IMG/VR virus record: IMGVR_UViG_3300042892_003322
Location: 1-31,826 of that record
DNA from: a virus
Direction: 5' to 3' (one strand)
Length of the DNA: 31,826 bases
The notes beneath the pieces are model-generated. The model made no database searches and was not told the DNA's origin. It worked only from the letters and a program-made list of their open reading frames with translations. Positions 16,266 to 24,140 of the stretch are shown here, piece by piece; the first letter of the stretch is position 1, and each line of letters starts with the position of its first letter. The position numbers were made by a program, and so were the translations under genes.

Positions 16266-16278
16266 TTAATAAATTATA

Positions 16279-19200
16279 ATGAAAAATTGGACCAACCTTC
16301 ATAACCATACAGTCTTCTCTATGCTTGACGGGCACGGTAGAGTCGAAGAGTATCTAGAAAGAGCTAAGCTGCTAGGGATGACTGGCATAGCTACTACCGA
16401 CCACGGTAACATACATTCTTGGCTAGATTTTTATGACGCTGGGAAAGCTGTTGGGGTCAAGCCAATATTGGGTTCTGAATTTTATCAAGCTAGAAAAACT
16501 AGATTTGATAGAGATGAAGAGGAAAGATCTGGACCATCCAAAAATGAGTGGGAGCAAAGAGGGCCTTATCATATAACTATATTGGCAAAAAATAATATTG
16601 GGTATCATAATATTATTAAAATGTCTTCTGAATCATTTATAGATGGGTATTATGTTAAGCCTAGATTAGATCATGAGCTCATATCCATGCACTCAGAGGG
16701 CGTTATAGTGCTGTCTGGGTGTCTGAACGGTGAAGTATCTCAAGCCCTGCTTAGAAACGATTACAGCACGGCATTAAAGCATGCTGCCACCATGCAGTCA
16801 ATAGTCGGCAAAGAGAACTATTTTATAGAAGTACAAAATCATGATTTAGATGAACAAAAGAAAATTATTCCAGATTTAATTAAGATAGCGAATACAATAG
16901 GCGCTAAGATAATCCCAACCGGAGACTGCCATTACGTGCATCAACATGACGCCAAGGCGCATGACATAATGCTATGCGTAGCAACTAACTCCAATATTAA
17001 CACACCTAATAGATTTTCTTTTTCAGGTGACAAATTTTACCTTCAATCATACGAAGATATGGCTTCTGTATTTTCTGATGAATGGTTGAAGAACACCATG
17101 CATGTTAACGATATGATAGATGTTAACTTAAGCTTTGGAGAGATTCACTTCCCTGATTTCCCTATACCAACAAAAGAAAACTCAACTGAGTACTTTGAAA
17201 GATTAGCTTGGGATGGTTTGAAGAAAAGATATGGTGATCCTCTTCCACAAAATATAGTTGATAGAGCTAATCATGAAATAAAAGTAGTAAAAGAAATGGG
17301 ATTTTCGGAATACTTCCTGGTAGTTTCTGATCTAGTTAAGTGGGCCAAGGATAACCATATAAGAGTTGGATGGGGTAGAGGATCTGCGGCTGGCAGCGTT
17401 TTGTCCTACGCATTTGATATCACCAATCTAGATCCAATTAGATTTGGTTTGATGTTTGAAAGATTTTTGGTTGAAGGAAGAAAGTCAATGCCCGATATTG
17501 ACCTTGACTTTGACGATAGGCATAGAGATAGAGTTATCGAATATGCAAGAACTAAATATGGCGATGATAGAGTTGCACATATATGCACGTTCAATAGAAC
17601 GGGTGCTAGACAATCTTTGCGCGACGCTGCCAGAGCTTTAGGCTATGATTTTATATCTGGAGACAAGATAGCAAAACTAGTTCCCGCCCCTATTCTAGGG
17701 GTCTCAAAAAACCTAGCAGAGTGCATGGAAGTTCAAGAGTTTAAAACAGAATACACTTTGAGTAGCGACTCAAAGCTTATAGTAGATACAGCTATCGGCT
17801 TAGAGGGTTTGGTCAGACAGACTGGCATACACGCAGCTGGCGTAGTGATATCCAAAGGTCCATTGACAGACTACCTGCCCGTGATGAAAAAAGGTGTTGA
17901 TGCACCATTGGTTACGCAGTGGGACATGGGCAGAGTGGAACAATGCGGTCTGTTAAAAATTGACTTCTTAGGCTTAAGAAACCTTGGTGTTATAGATTCA
18001 TGTTTAAAACTTATAGAAAAAAATACAAAAGAAGTCATCGACATAGAATTTATTCCACTAGACGACCCAAAAACTTATGAGGAATTATGCAAGGGGAACT
18101 CAGCTGGAGTGTTTCAATTAGAATCTTCTGGCATGAGACAGTTGATGGTTCAAATGCAGCCACAAAACATAGAAGACATAATGGCTTTGATATCACTGTA
18201 TAGACCTGGCCCAATGGGATCTGGGATGGATAAGCTTTACATAGACAGAAAAAATGGGAAGTCCAGAGTATCATATGATCATCCTAAGCTTGAAAAAGTT
18301 TTGGGACCGTCACTTGGCATCATGCTATACCAGGAAGACGTACTTGGTGTTGCTAGAGAGCTTGCTGGGTTTAGTTCCGCTGAAGCAGACGACTTGCGTA
18401 AAGCCATTGGCAAAAAGCAGATGGACAAGATTTCTTTATTCAGAAAAAAGTTTGTAGAAGGCTGCGTAAAAGTTTCTGATATAACTGATGATAAAGCAAA
18501 TAAGATATATTCAGACATCGAATACTTCGGCGGTTACGGTTTCAACAGAGCACACGCCGCAAGTTACGCGATGATCTCTTACACAACTGCATATCTAAAA
18601 GCTAATTATACAGTTGAGTATATGGCGGCTTTAATGACCTCAGTAGTTGGCAACAAGGACAAGCAGGCTTTGTATCTTTCCGACTGCAGAAAGTTAAACC
18701 TAGAAGTTCTTCCTCCTTCAGTAAATTATTCTGGGGTTGATTTTGAAGTAGTTAATACAAACTCTATAATTTTTGGTCTATCAGCTATAGATGGGATCGG
18801 CTTGTCTATCGCGGACTCCATAGTTAACTGCAGAGACCACGATAAGCCGTATACCTCTTTGTATGATTTCTATAGAAGATGTGATCCATCGGTGTTAAAG
18901 AAATCTACTTTAGAAAATTTAGGTTTTTCTGGAGCCTTAGATGAATTAGTTGAAGATCAGAACATGGAATTAAGTAGAAGAATAGAATTAGAAGTTCTAG
19001 AAAAAGAGAGAGAACAACTAGGAATTTATGTAACCAACCATCCAGTTCTTGGCATCTGGGATATACTTAAAAATCAAATCACTCACGAAGTTATAGATCT
19101 TTCAGATTGCCCTGGTGGAACAGCAGTCAAGGTTGGTGGCATTATAGTGTCGAACAAAAAGATGACCACTAAAAAAGGCCAAAAGATGTACAAGCTAGAG

Positions 19201-19602
19201 ATAGAAGACATCAGCTCTAGCATAGAGGTTATAATCTTTCCTAAGAATGCAAAAGATATAAGTGACGATTATTTTAATTCTGGAGATATATTTGTAGTAA
19301 GTGCATTTCTAAACAGAGAAAATGACGATGAGAATTCTGTCGTTAAATTGTTTTATAATTCATCTGAAAAAATAGATTCTAAAATATTCTCCGGCGGCAA
19401 ACCGATATCCCTAACTGTTAAAGACGGTTTGTCACAAGGCACCTTTGAAAAGATATATGATTTAGTTTCTAACAATAAAGGAAACAGACCAGTATTTTTA
19501 GAAATTATTGATAATAATCGAAAATTTGTTTACAAATTTGATATACTTGCATCAGGAAAAATTGTGGATTCTCTTAATAAAATATTAGAATTGGAGATAT
19601 AA
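16279..19602 (+). CDS. dnaE: DNA polymerase III alpha subunit (DnaE-type)
   Basis: The phage replicative polymerase. PHP domain at 1-270: NLHNHTVFSMLDG (H8, H10), ATTDHGN, PILGSEFY and ILAKNN; the PHP metal residues look intact. The C-family core has GWGRGSAAGSVLSYAF, catalytic MPDIDLDF with D406 and D408, and the third aspartate D562 in LLKIDFLGLRNL (equivalents of E. coli D401, D403, D555). LYRPGPMGSG, YQEDVLGVARELAG and GYGFNRAHAASYA follow, then an HhH region and an OB fold (VKVGGIIVSNKKMTTKKGQKMY). Length 1107 is slightly below E. coli DnaE (1160). No Shine-Dalgarno is evident just before ATG. Confidence 0.97.
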   Translation: MKNWTNLHNHTVFSMLDGHGRVEEYLERAKLLGMTGIATTDHGNIHSWLDFYDAGKAVGVKPILGSEFYQARKTRFDRDEEERSGPSKNEWEQRGPYHITILAKNNIGYHNIIKMSSESFIDGYYVKPRLDHELISMHSEGVIVLSGCLNGEVSQALLRNDYSTALKHAATMQSIVGKENYFIEVQNHDLDEQKKIIPDLIKIANTIGAKIIPTGDCHYVHQHDAKAHDIMLCVATNSNINTPNRFSFSGDKFYLQSYEDMASVFSDEWLKNTMHVNDMIDVNLSFGEIHFPDFPIPTKENSTEYFERLAWDGLKKRYGDPLPQNIVDRANHEIKVVKEMGFSEYFLVVSDLVKWAKDNHIRVGWGRGSAAGSVLSYAFDITNLDPIRFGLMFERFLVEGRKSMPDIDLDFDDRHRDRVIEYARTKYGDDRVAHICTFNRTGARQSLRDAARALGYDFISGDKIAKLVPAPILGVSKNLAECMEVQEFKTEYTLSSDSKLIVDTAIGLEGLVRQTGIHAAGVVISKGPLTDYLPVMKKGVDAPLVTQWDMGRVEQCGLLKIDFLGLRNLGVIDSCLKLIEKNTKEVIDIEFIPLDDPKTYEELCKGNSAGVFQLESSGMRQLMVQMQPQNIEDIMALISLYRPGPMGSGMDKLYIDRKNGKSRVSYDHPKLEKVLGPSLGIMLYQEDVLGVARELAGFSSAEADDLRKAIGKKQMDKISLFRKKFVEGCVKVSDITDDKANKIYSDIEYFGGYGFNRAHAASYAMISYTTAYLKANYTVEYMAALMTSVVGNKDKQALYLSDCRKLNLEVLPPSVNYSGVDFEVVNTNSIIFGLSAIDGIGLSIADSIVNCRDHDKPYTSLYDFYRRCDPSVLKKSTLENLGFSGALDELVEDQNMELSRRIELEVLEKEREQLGIYVTNHPVLGIWDILKNQITHEVIDLSDCPGGTAVKVGGIIVSNKKMTTKKGQKMYKLEIEDISSSIEVIIFPKNAKDISDDYFNSGDIFVVSAFLNRENDDENSVVKLFYNSSEKIDSKIFSGGKPISLTVKDGLSQGTFEKIYDLVSNNKGNRPVFLEIIDNNRKFVYKFDILASGKIVDSLNKILELEI

Positions 19603-19974
19603 ATGGCCCTGCCAGGAAGCTATAAGAACCCCGCAGAAAGACCGTGCTGGTCGTACTGCTCATCGTGCAGCAGATGCGCTGACAAAGGACGCTATACAGC
19701 GTGCAACGGGTGCAGTGGTAGATTTGACCCAAAGGGAATGATAGACATAAACAATGATGATTATTGCGATTGCAAGAATGGCAATCTTCGTTGGACACCT
19801 AAGAATGGTGGAAAAAGTTTTATAGTAAAATTTAAAAGCAATCCTTTTAAAGCAAAAGTAACATATGAAAAAAAATCAGAAGACGAACGAGATTGGGATT
19901 CATACGTTTCAGACATGAGAGAAAAGATGAATGACCCAACATGGAACCCTATAACAATAGTAGATGAGGACTAA
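19603..19974 (+). CDS. Cys-rich probable zinc-binding protein, 123 aa
   Basis: Directly follows the dnaE stop. Eight cysteines cluster in residues 15-57 (C15, C19, C22, C25, C34, C37, C55, C57), sufficient for two zinc sites; the remainder is charged with a Lys-rich strand region (FIVKFKSNPFKAKVTYEKK). Not a family I recognise. Expression is probably coupled to the polymerase. Confidence 0.7.
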   Translation: MALPGSYKNPAERPCWSYCSSCSRCADKGRYTACNGCSGRFDPKGMIDINNDDYCDCKNGNLRWTPKNGGKSFIVKFKSNPFKAKVTYEKKSEDERDWDSYVSDMREKMNDPTWNPITIVDED

Positions 19975-20184
19975 ATGCTTAAGAACGAAAATGGAAGAAT
20001 GCTACTCAACGATGCACAGATCATAGAGTATGAAGCGCCACCTGGGTCTGACGAAACCTTTTTTCTCCAGCTTGGTATGGTGGGGTTTAATGCATCCAAG
20101 GCAGAGTTGCGTGATATATATGGCTTATTAAATTACTATTTTAACATAGATTCAATAAACAATACAGTTATATCTGTAGGATAG
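19975..20184 (+). CDS. Hypothetical protein, 69 aa
   Basis: ATG is immediately after the preceding stop. The sequence IIEYEAPPGSDETFFLQLGMVGF followed by ASKAELRDIYGLLNYYF suggests a small mixed fold with one helix. No family recognised. Confidence 0.65.
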   Translation: MLKNENGRMLLNDAQIIEYEAPPGSDETFFLQLGMVGFNASKAELRDIYGLLNYYFNIDSINNTVISVG

Positions 20185-20193
20185 GAGAAAGTC

Positions 20194-20364
20194 ATGCCTT
20201 GGCCTTATGTTGAAGGTGACTTTATGGAGATGGGCGAAACTGGATGGGTTTCAGTTGGACATGATAGATATGTCAATGTTAAAACCGGCCACACCATAGA
20301 ACAAGATGGTAAAGAATACGACTCAAACGGATTGCTTGTCGCAGAGCACAACACGGAAGATTAA
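20194..20364 (+). CDS. Hypothetical protein, 56 aa
   Basis: Strong AGGAGAAA upstream of ATG. The product (MPWPYVEGDFMEMGETGWV) is acidic and beta-prone with repeated short turns (VGHDRYVNVKTGHTIEQDGK). It fits exactly between neighbours in the same operon. Function unknown. Confidence 0.65.
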   Translation: MPWPYVEGDFMEMGETGWVSVGHDRYVNVKTGHTIEQDGKEYDSNGLLVAEHNTED

Positions 20365-20367
20365 TAA

Positions 20368-21169
20368 ATGTCAATAACTATAAAAAAGATAGAAGACTTA
20401 GATCCACTGCAAAAGTTGTCACTCTTGGATTTTTCATACTCAAGAATAGATACATACATGCAGTGTCCATCTAAATACTTTTATTCTTATATACAAAAAG
20501 AACCTAGGTTATTCGGGGAAGCAGCAACGCTTCGGAAACATAGTACACGCAGTATTAGAAAAAGTAGTTGACAAAGAAAAGCCATTGGACCATCAAGAGA
20601 TGGTTAATGAGTTTGAAATAAATAAAGAAAAGTTAGATCCAGATAATAAAATATCTCAAGAATTAATTTCTGTCGGAAGAAATCTTATAAACGAATTCTA
20701 CGACCAAAATTTAGATACAACTTTTGATGTCTATGATAAAGAACATCCTTTTAATTTTATTATAGGCAACTATTCAATGATAGGCTACATAGATAGAATA
20801 GATGTTGTCGGTGATAGAGTTAATATAATTGACTATAAAACTGGCAAATGGGAAGTCACCCAAAAGGGAATTGCACAAAATCTACAGCTAGGAATTTATG
20901 CACTAGCTGCGTCGATAATGATGCCGGAAAAAGAAATCTACGCTGAGTTACACTACCTAAGATCTGGTAAAAGAAAAGGTCACCTATTTACCAAAGAAGA
21001 TTTAGAAGATGTAAAGGTAAGATTATTATCTTTAATTAAAGATATAGTTAATGACAATTCTTTTGCAGCTACAAGTAACGTAAGAGCTTGCTCGTATTGT
21101 GACCACGCTAAGTCTGGCGAATGTGGGGTTGGTGTGTTTAGGAATAAGAAGAACCATTGGTCCGCGTAA
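20368..21169 (+). CDS. Cas4/RecB-like Fe-S nuclease, requires one +1 frameshift
   Basis: Two frames together encode one 266-residue nuclease. Frame one (from ATG 20368) gives FSYSRIDTYMQCPSKYFYSY with C33 and GEAATL; reading then has to skip C20533 to continue as GNIVHAVLEKVVDKEKPLD, the conserved G-x-x-x-H-x-x-L-E box. Downstream come GYIDRID, VNIIDYKTGK (catalytic D and K), QLGIYALAA, and C241, C244 and C252, which with C33 make the Fe-S site. Without the shift, translation ends at TGA 20569-20571 after 67 residues, with no nuclease motifs. The shift site is CTT-CGG-A. A 5'-3' or branched-DNA exonuclease role in recombination is typical of relatives. Confidence 0.82.
20530..20536 (+). other. 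Candidate +1 ribosomal frameshift site (CTT CGG A)
   Basis: Leu codon CTT is followed by in-frame CGG. Skipping the C yields GGA and restores the nuclease frame, placing Gly before NIVHAVLE where the family has a conserved Gly. The layout recalls the yeast Ty1 +1 site (CUU AGG C), where a slow Arg codon stalls the ribosome. Confidence 0.6.
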
Positions 21170-21186
21170 AGCATTATTAGGTATAC

Positions 21187-21224
21187 AAAAAACCCCCCGC
21201 TGGATATACCAACGGGGGGTTTCT
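21187..21224. terminator. Bidirectional terminator between convergent genes
   Basis: Stem 21190-21199 with 21213-21222 has six consecutive C-G pairs and a small inner TGG/CCA extension. Reading leftward, it is followed by TTTTTT, a strong terminator for the minus-strand gene. Reading rightward, the tail is only TTTCTAATTT, a weaker terminator for the nuclease operon. Confidence 0.88.
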
Positions 21225-21234
21225 AATTTAACTA

Positions 21235-21411
21235 TTAGAAAGAAGCTTCAGAAGTTAGTTCGAAATCATTGCCGTCAAACTCAGTTACGAGCTTAATAGC
21301 TGTTTCGTGGTTAAAACCGTAGTTATTAACCAAGGCATCAATAGCCTCTTCATTAGCTGCTTGGTGCATGCTGTCCAATAGGTTTCTTGTTGTTACTGTT
21401 GTATTTGTCAT
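21235..21411 (-). CDS. Only minus-strand gene: small acidic protein, 58 aa
   Basis: The minus strand reads from ATG at 21411 to TAA at 21235. The product begins MTNTTVTTRNLLDSMHQAAN and continues EEAIDALVNNYGFNHETAIKLV, a three-helix UBA-like pattern, with an acidic end (EFDGNDFELTSEASF). A near-perfect promoter (TTGCAA, 17 nt, TAGAAT) ends 6 nt before ATG, so the mRNA should be leaderless, and a strong terminator follows the stop. Complete signals at both ends argue strongly that it is real. Its separate orientation suggests a regulator or early gene; no family is recognised. Confidence 0.82.
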   Translation of the reverse strand: MTNTTVTTRNLLDSMHQAANEEAIDALVNNYGFNHETAIKLVTEFDGNDFELTSEASF

Positions 21412-21417
21412 AGTTGT

Positions 21418-21446
21418 ATTCTACCTATTCCTTTGTGGTTTTGCAA
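21418..21446 (-). promoter_or_regulatory. Minus-strand promoter, leaderless
   Basis: On the minus strand TTGCAA (21446-21441) is followed after 17 nt by TAGAAT (21423-21418), and the ATG begins 6 nt later. The -35 hexamer is itself a palindrome. Confidence 0.8.
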
Positions 21447-21458
21447 CTCAAAAGCTGC

Positions 21459-21487
21459 TTGTTTTTTACATTTATTTAAAGTATAAT
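21459..21487 (+). promoter_or_regulatory. Plus-strand promoter of the endonuclease-sigma operon
   Basis: TTGTTT at 21459-21464, 17 nt, TATAAT at 21482-21487. It diverges from the minus-strand promoter, whose -35 is only 12 nt away, so one regulator could affect both. A leader of about 26 nt precedes the ATG at 21520. Confidence 0.75.
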
Positions 21488-21519
21488 ATACTTAGTGGAT
21501 ATAACACAGTAGAGGTTAC

Positions 21520-22086
21520 ATGGTTAAGAGCATTGTTGTCAAGTCAACGGACTTTTTTATTTCTAGATCAAAAATGAAAAACCATCCAAATTTTAAAAAG
21601 ATTAATGGTAATAAAATTGCGGAAGAAATTATTTCTGACGAAATCAAAAAACCTTCAAGGACAGGTAACGCCTACAAGCACACCAAAACTGGATATAGAA
21701 AAGATATAGATTTAAATGTAAGGTCTAATTGGGAAGCTAACTTTGTGCGCATCCTAAATGCCTATAAAATTAAACATGAATTTGAACCTACTGTTTTTTC
21801 TTTTCCAATTAAAAAAGGAGTGAAAGGTTATACTCCGGATTTTTATTTATGTGCAACTGAAGAATGGGTTGAAATGAAAGGGTACCTAGATCCAAAGAGT
21901 AAAACAAAAATAAAAAGATTTAAAAGATATTATCCAAAAGAATTTGAGAAGTTCACCTGCATCATTAGCAAATACGCTAAAGACGCTGTTGAATTCTTAA
22001 ACGAATTAGGTGTACCTAATATAGTTTACTACGAAGACATAAGATCAGAATACTCAGAAAATATAATTTACTGGGAAGGAAAATAA
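21520..22086 (+). CDS. TnsA/resolvase-like PD-(D/E)XK endonuclease
   Basis: 188 residues; AGAGG 5 nt before ATG supports the start. Catalytic motifs: E72 in VRSNWEANFVRIL, D107 in KGYTPDFYL, and E118-x-K120 in WVEMKGYLDPKSK, the order of TnsA-like and T7 endonuclease-like enzymes. FEPTVFSFPIKKG precedes the D strand. The Lys-rich stretch after the site (SKTKIKRFKRYYPKEFEKF) suits DNA binding. It probably nicks or resolves branched DNA during recombination or packaging. First gene of an operon with the sigma factor, overlapping it by one base (TAATG). Confidence 0.82.
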   Translation: MVKSIVVKSTDFFISRSKMKNHPNFKKINGNKIAEEIISDEIKKPSRTGNAYKHTKTGYRKDIDLNVRSNWEANFVRILNAYKIKHEFEPTVFSFPIKKGVKGYTPDFYLCATEEWVEMKGYLDPKSKTKIKRFKRYYPKEFEKFTCIISKYAKDAVEFLNELGVPNIVYYEDIRSEYSENIIYWEGK

Positions 22087-22963
22087 TGGCCGCTTACAAA
22101 GAACAATATTATAATTTAGAAGAAAATGAAATGCAAGAGCTGATAGCTCAAGCCAAGTCGGGGAGTCATGCTGCGAAGCAAGAGCTGTTAAAAGTTTTTA
22201 ATAATTTTTTAAGCAAATATGTGGCATTGATATACCATGGTAGATATAATCTAGCCGACTATGATATAAGAAGGTTTATTGGTTTGTTTGTTAAAAACCC
22301 TTTTACTCGTATGGCATTGATGAAAAATAAATTAGTAAAGAAAGATCATAAAGACGTATCAGAAATAATGGGCCGGCATAGTTTATATGGCAAAAAGATA
22401 TGGAGACGAAGAAGACATACGTCAAACAATAGACACAACTTTTTTCCAATGTATAGCTAGGTATGAAAAAAAGGAATCAGCTAAAGGTCCAATACCTTTT
22501 AGCCGGATTTTTGTATAGCTATTTCTTTTATTTATTAAAGAAAAATGTTGATACTTTTTTAATAGATCAATTAGGCAGGAAGACATTCCCACTGATAGAC
22601 GACGATGCTGACACTGACCCAGAAAGTGAAAATTTTCAAACAGGATTTAAAGCAGAGCCTAAAGAGTATTCCTTAGAGTCGATTTTGTCCGCAGAAGATA
22701 TAGATGAAGCTTGGGTGGTCGGAGAAAATAATTTTCCTCCTTTCGATAAGTTGACAATACAGGAGAGGCAGCTGATAAAATGGAGGTACGTAGATGGTAA
22801 GAGGTCTAGCGATATATCTTTGAAGATCAACGAACACCCCAATACTGTTAGAGAGCATTTAAAAGAAATAAGAGAAAAAATAGTTTTAATAATTAAAAAC
22901 GATGAAGAATTACAACCACTATTAAAACAATTCGGTTTAATTAAAAAGGACAAAAATGAATAA
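22086..22963 (+). CDS. Sigma-70 family RNA polymerase sigma factor, requires two +1 frameshifts
   Basis: The intact 291-residue protein is spread over three frames: 22086-22373 (96 aa), 22375-22503 (43 aa) and 22505-22963 (152 aa). Region 2 spans both junctions: NLADYDIRRFIGLFV, then GIVYMAKRYGDEEDIRQTID and TTFFQCIARYEK, then FSGFLYSYFFYLLKKNV. Region 4 (about 218-268) contains DKLTIQERQLIKWRYVDG and a helix-turn-helix SSDISLKINEHPNTVREHLK. Each junction lies at an in-frame CGG whose C must be skipped. With no shift a 124-aa fragment ends at TAG 22458-22460; with one shift a 143-aa fragment ends at TAG 22516-22518. It would direct host polymerase to phage promoters. AAGGA precedes ATG. Confidence 0.75.
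22371..22377 (+). other. Candidate +1 frameshift site 1 in the sigma gene (GGC CGG C)
   Basis: After EIMG, in-frame CGG at 22374-22376 interrupts. Skipping C22374 reads GGC ATA GTT (Gly-Ile-Val) and opens the next 43-codon segment, which carries the region-2 pattern YGDEEDIRQT. The P-site codon GGC could not re-pair well one base on, so a slow A-site codon rather than slippage would be the driver. Confidence 0.6.
22501..22507 (+). other. Candidate +1 frameshift site 2 in the sigma gene (AGC CGG A)
   Basis: After IPFS, in-frame CGG at 22504-22506 is followed four codons later by TAG. Skipping C22504 reads GGA TTT TTG (Gly-Phe-Leu) and continues for 152 codons to the end of the sigma factor. 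Confidence 0.6.
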
Positions 22964-23471
22964 TCAGAGTTTAGAAAAACTCCAACAACTACTTTCGGAT
23001 TTTCTTGGACCACAAATCCAGGAAGTAATTAATTCTTATGTTGATGTAACAAAAAATAATAAGTACTTCATAGAGATACCGGACGAAGATACTGTTGACT
23101 TGGGCATTGAGAATATGGCTTCGCTTGTAGCTAAGACGTCTAACGTTTATGGTAGAGCAGCAAGATTCGCTGGCATGGCCCGAGCAAACTATAAAATAAT
23201 GGAAGGCAAATACAAAAAGAAATACAAGTCTTCTAGAGTTGGGAAGAATGAGGCGGAGAGAGAAGCAGCCGCTATGGAGGCAGCAGAGGATGAATACTCA
23301 GCTCTGATTACGTGTGAAGCTGTCATGAGCCTAGCTGAATCAATGGAAAGTGCCGCTCGAATATCTTCAGAGTCAGCTAGAAAATTGATGGACAAAGTCC
23401 AATCCATGCAGATTGCTGCATCAAGAGAAAGTAAAGGTCATTATCTTGAAAGTGATTTTACTACCTACTAA
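22956..23471 (+). CDS. Hypothetical helical protein, 171 aa
   Basis: ATG overlaps the sigma stop by 8 nt. The protein is helix-rich with long Ala/Glu/Ser runs (EAEREAAAMEAAEDEYSAL; SLAESMESAARISSESARKL) and a Lys/Tyr-rich patch (YKKKYKSSR), suggesting a coiled coil with a basic region, possibly DNA- or protein-binding. An acidic segment IPDEDTVDLG lies near residue 40. No family identified. It depends on translation of the frameshifted third frame for coupling, which would tie its output to sigma-factor synthesis. Confidence 0.68.
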   Translation: MNNQSLEKLQQLLSDFLGPQIQEVINSYVDVTKNNKYFIEIPDEDTVDLGIENMASLVAKTSNVYGRAARFAGMARANYKIMEGKYKKKYKSSRVGKNEAEREAAAMEAAEDEYSALITCEAVMSLAESMESAARISSESARKLMDKVQSMQIAASRESKGHYLESDFTTY

Positions 23472-23482
23472 AGGAGGCAATT

Positions 23483-23692
23483 ATGTTTATAGGCCATTAT
23501 AGAGCCGTTGATAAAGCTAAAGAATTTTATTCTAATAAAAGACAAAAATTAGATTTTCCTACTCAGGTTGAGTATAAAAAAGAAAGATACCTACTAGTAT
23601 CTACTTACACAGTATCTGGTGGTAGCCAAGAAAATAACATCAAGAATAGAGCTATTGAGCTAGACATCCCTTACGATATTGAATTAGATTAA
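23483..23692 (+). CDS. Hypothetical protein, 69 aa
   Basis: AAAGGAGG 6 nt before ATG is the best ribosome-binding site in the window, so expression should be high. The product is small, charged and beta-prone (VEYKKERYLLVSTYTVSGGSQ). The stop overlaps the RNase H start (TAATG). Function unknown. Confidence 0.7.
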   Translation: MFIGHYRAVDKAKEFYSNKRQKLDFPTQVEYKKERYLLVSTYTVSGGSQENNIKNRAIELDIPYDIELD

Positions 23693-24120
23693 TGAACTTT
23701 GAAGTTTTTTGCGACGGAGCTTCAAGGGGGCAGGGGCAAAAGAAAACTGGCGAAGCTGCATGCTCTGTGGTTGTATACAAAAATAGAAAAAAAATAGCAC
23801 AGTTTTCTAGGGGGCTTGGCCCAAGAACAAACAATGAAGCTGAGTACGAGGCCGTTATAGCTGGTCTACTAATATCTGCAATGGCTGATTTAGCTGATCC
23901 TATTATTTATACTGATTCAGCTGTAGTCGCAAACCAAATAAATGGTAAATGGGAATGCAAAAATAAGTTGCTGCTACCTTTATTGATGACTATCGAAGAA
24001 ATAAAATCAGAGTATAATTTCAGGGTTATCCAGGTTCCAAGATCTTTTGTTTGGGAACCCGATGCGCTGGCAAATGCTTTCTTAGATGAATTAGAAATTA
24101 GAAATCAAAAAATGCAATAA
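23692..24120 (+). CDS. rnhA: Ribonuclease HI family protein
   Basis: Degrades RNA in RNA-DNA hybrids, probably removing primers made by the phage primase. The 142 residues contain the four acidic catalytic positions: D8 in VFCDGASRG, E51 in TNNEAEYEAVIAGL, D75 in IIYTDSAVVANQI and D124 in WEPDALANAFLD. The core matches the shorter type-1 RNase H proteins of phages and actinobacteria, with no separate basic handle. Start is in a TAATG overlap. Confidence 0.92.
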   Translation: MNFEVFCDGASRGQGQKKTGEAACSVVVYKNRKKIAQFSRGLGPRTNNEAEYEAVIAGLLISAMADLADPIIYTDSAVVANQINGKWECKNKLLLPLLMTIEEIKSEYNFRVIQVPRSFVWEPDALANAFLDELEIRNQKMQ

Positions 24121-24125
24121 TTTTC

Positions 24126-24134
24126 TGCTATACT
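24126..24134 (+). promoter_or_regulatory. Extended -10 promoter giving leaderless dNMP kinase mRNA
   Basis: TGCTATACT ends 6 nt before ATG 24141, with no Shine-Dalgarno between. Same arrangement as before thyX. Confidence 0.6.
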
Positions 24135-24140
24135 TAGTGT

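Noticed and set aside
20515-22504. prfB-like internal Shine-Dalgarno stimulators for the frameshift sites
   Set aside because: GGGGAAG upstream of 20530 and AAGG upstream of 22501 are at different, larger distances than in prfB, and nothing similar precedes 22374. There is no shared upstream element, so I do not call one.
22463-22963. A separate gene starting at ATG 22463
   Set aside because: The first 14 codons overlap the sigma region-2 sequence in another frame and the similarity to the sigma protein begins only at GFLYSY, so this is the third segment of one gene rather than an independent gene.
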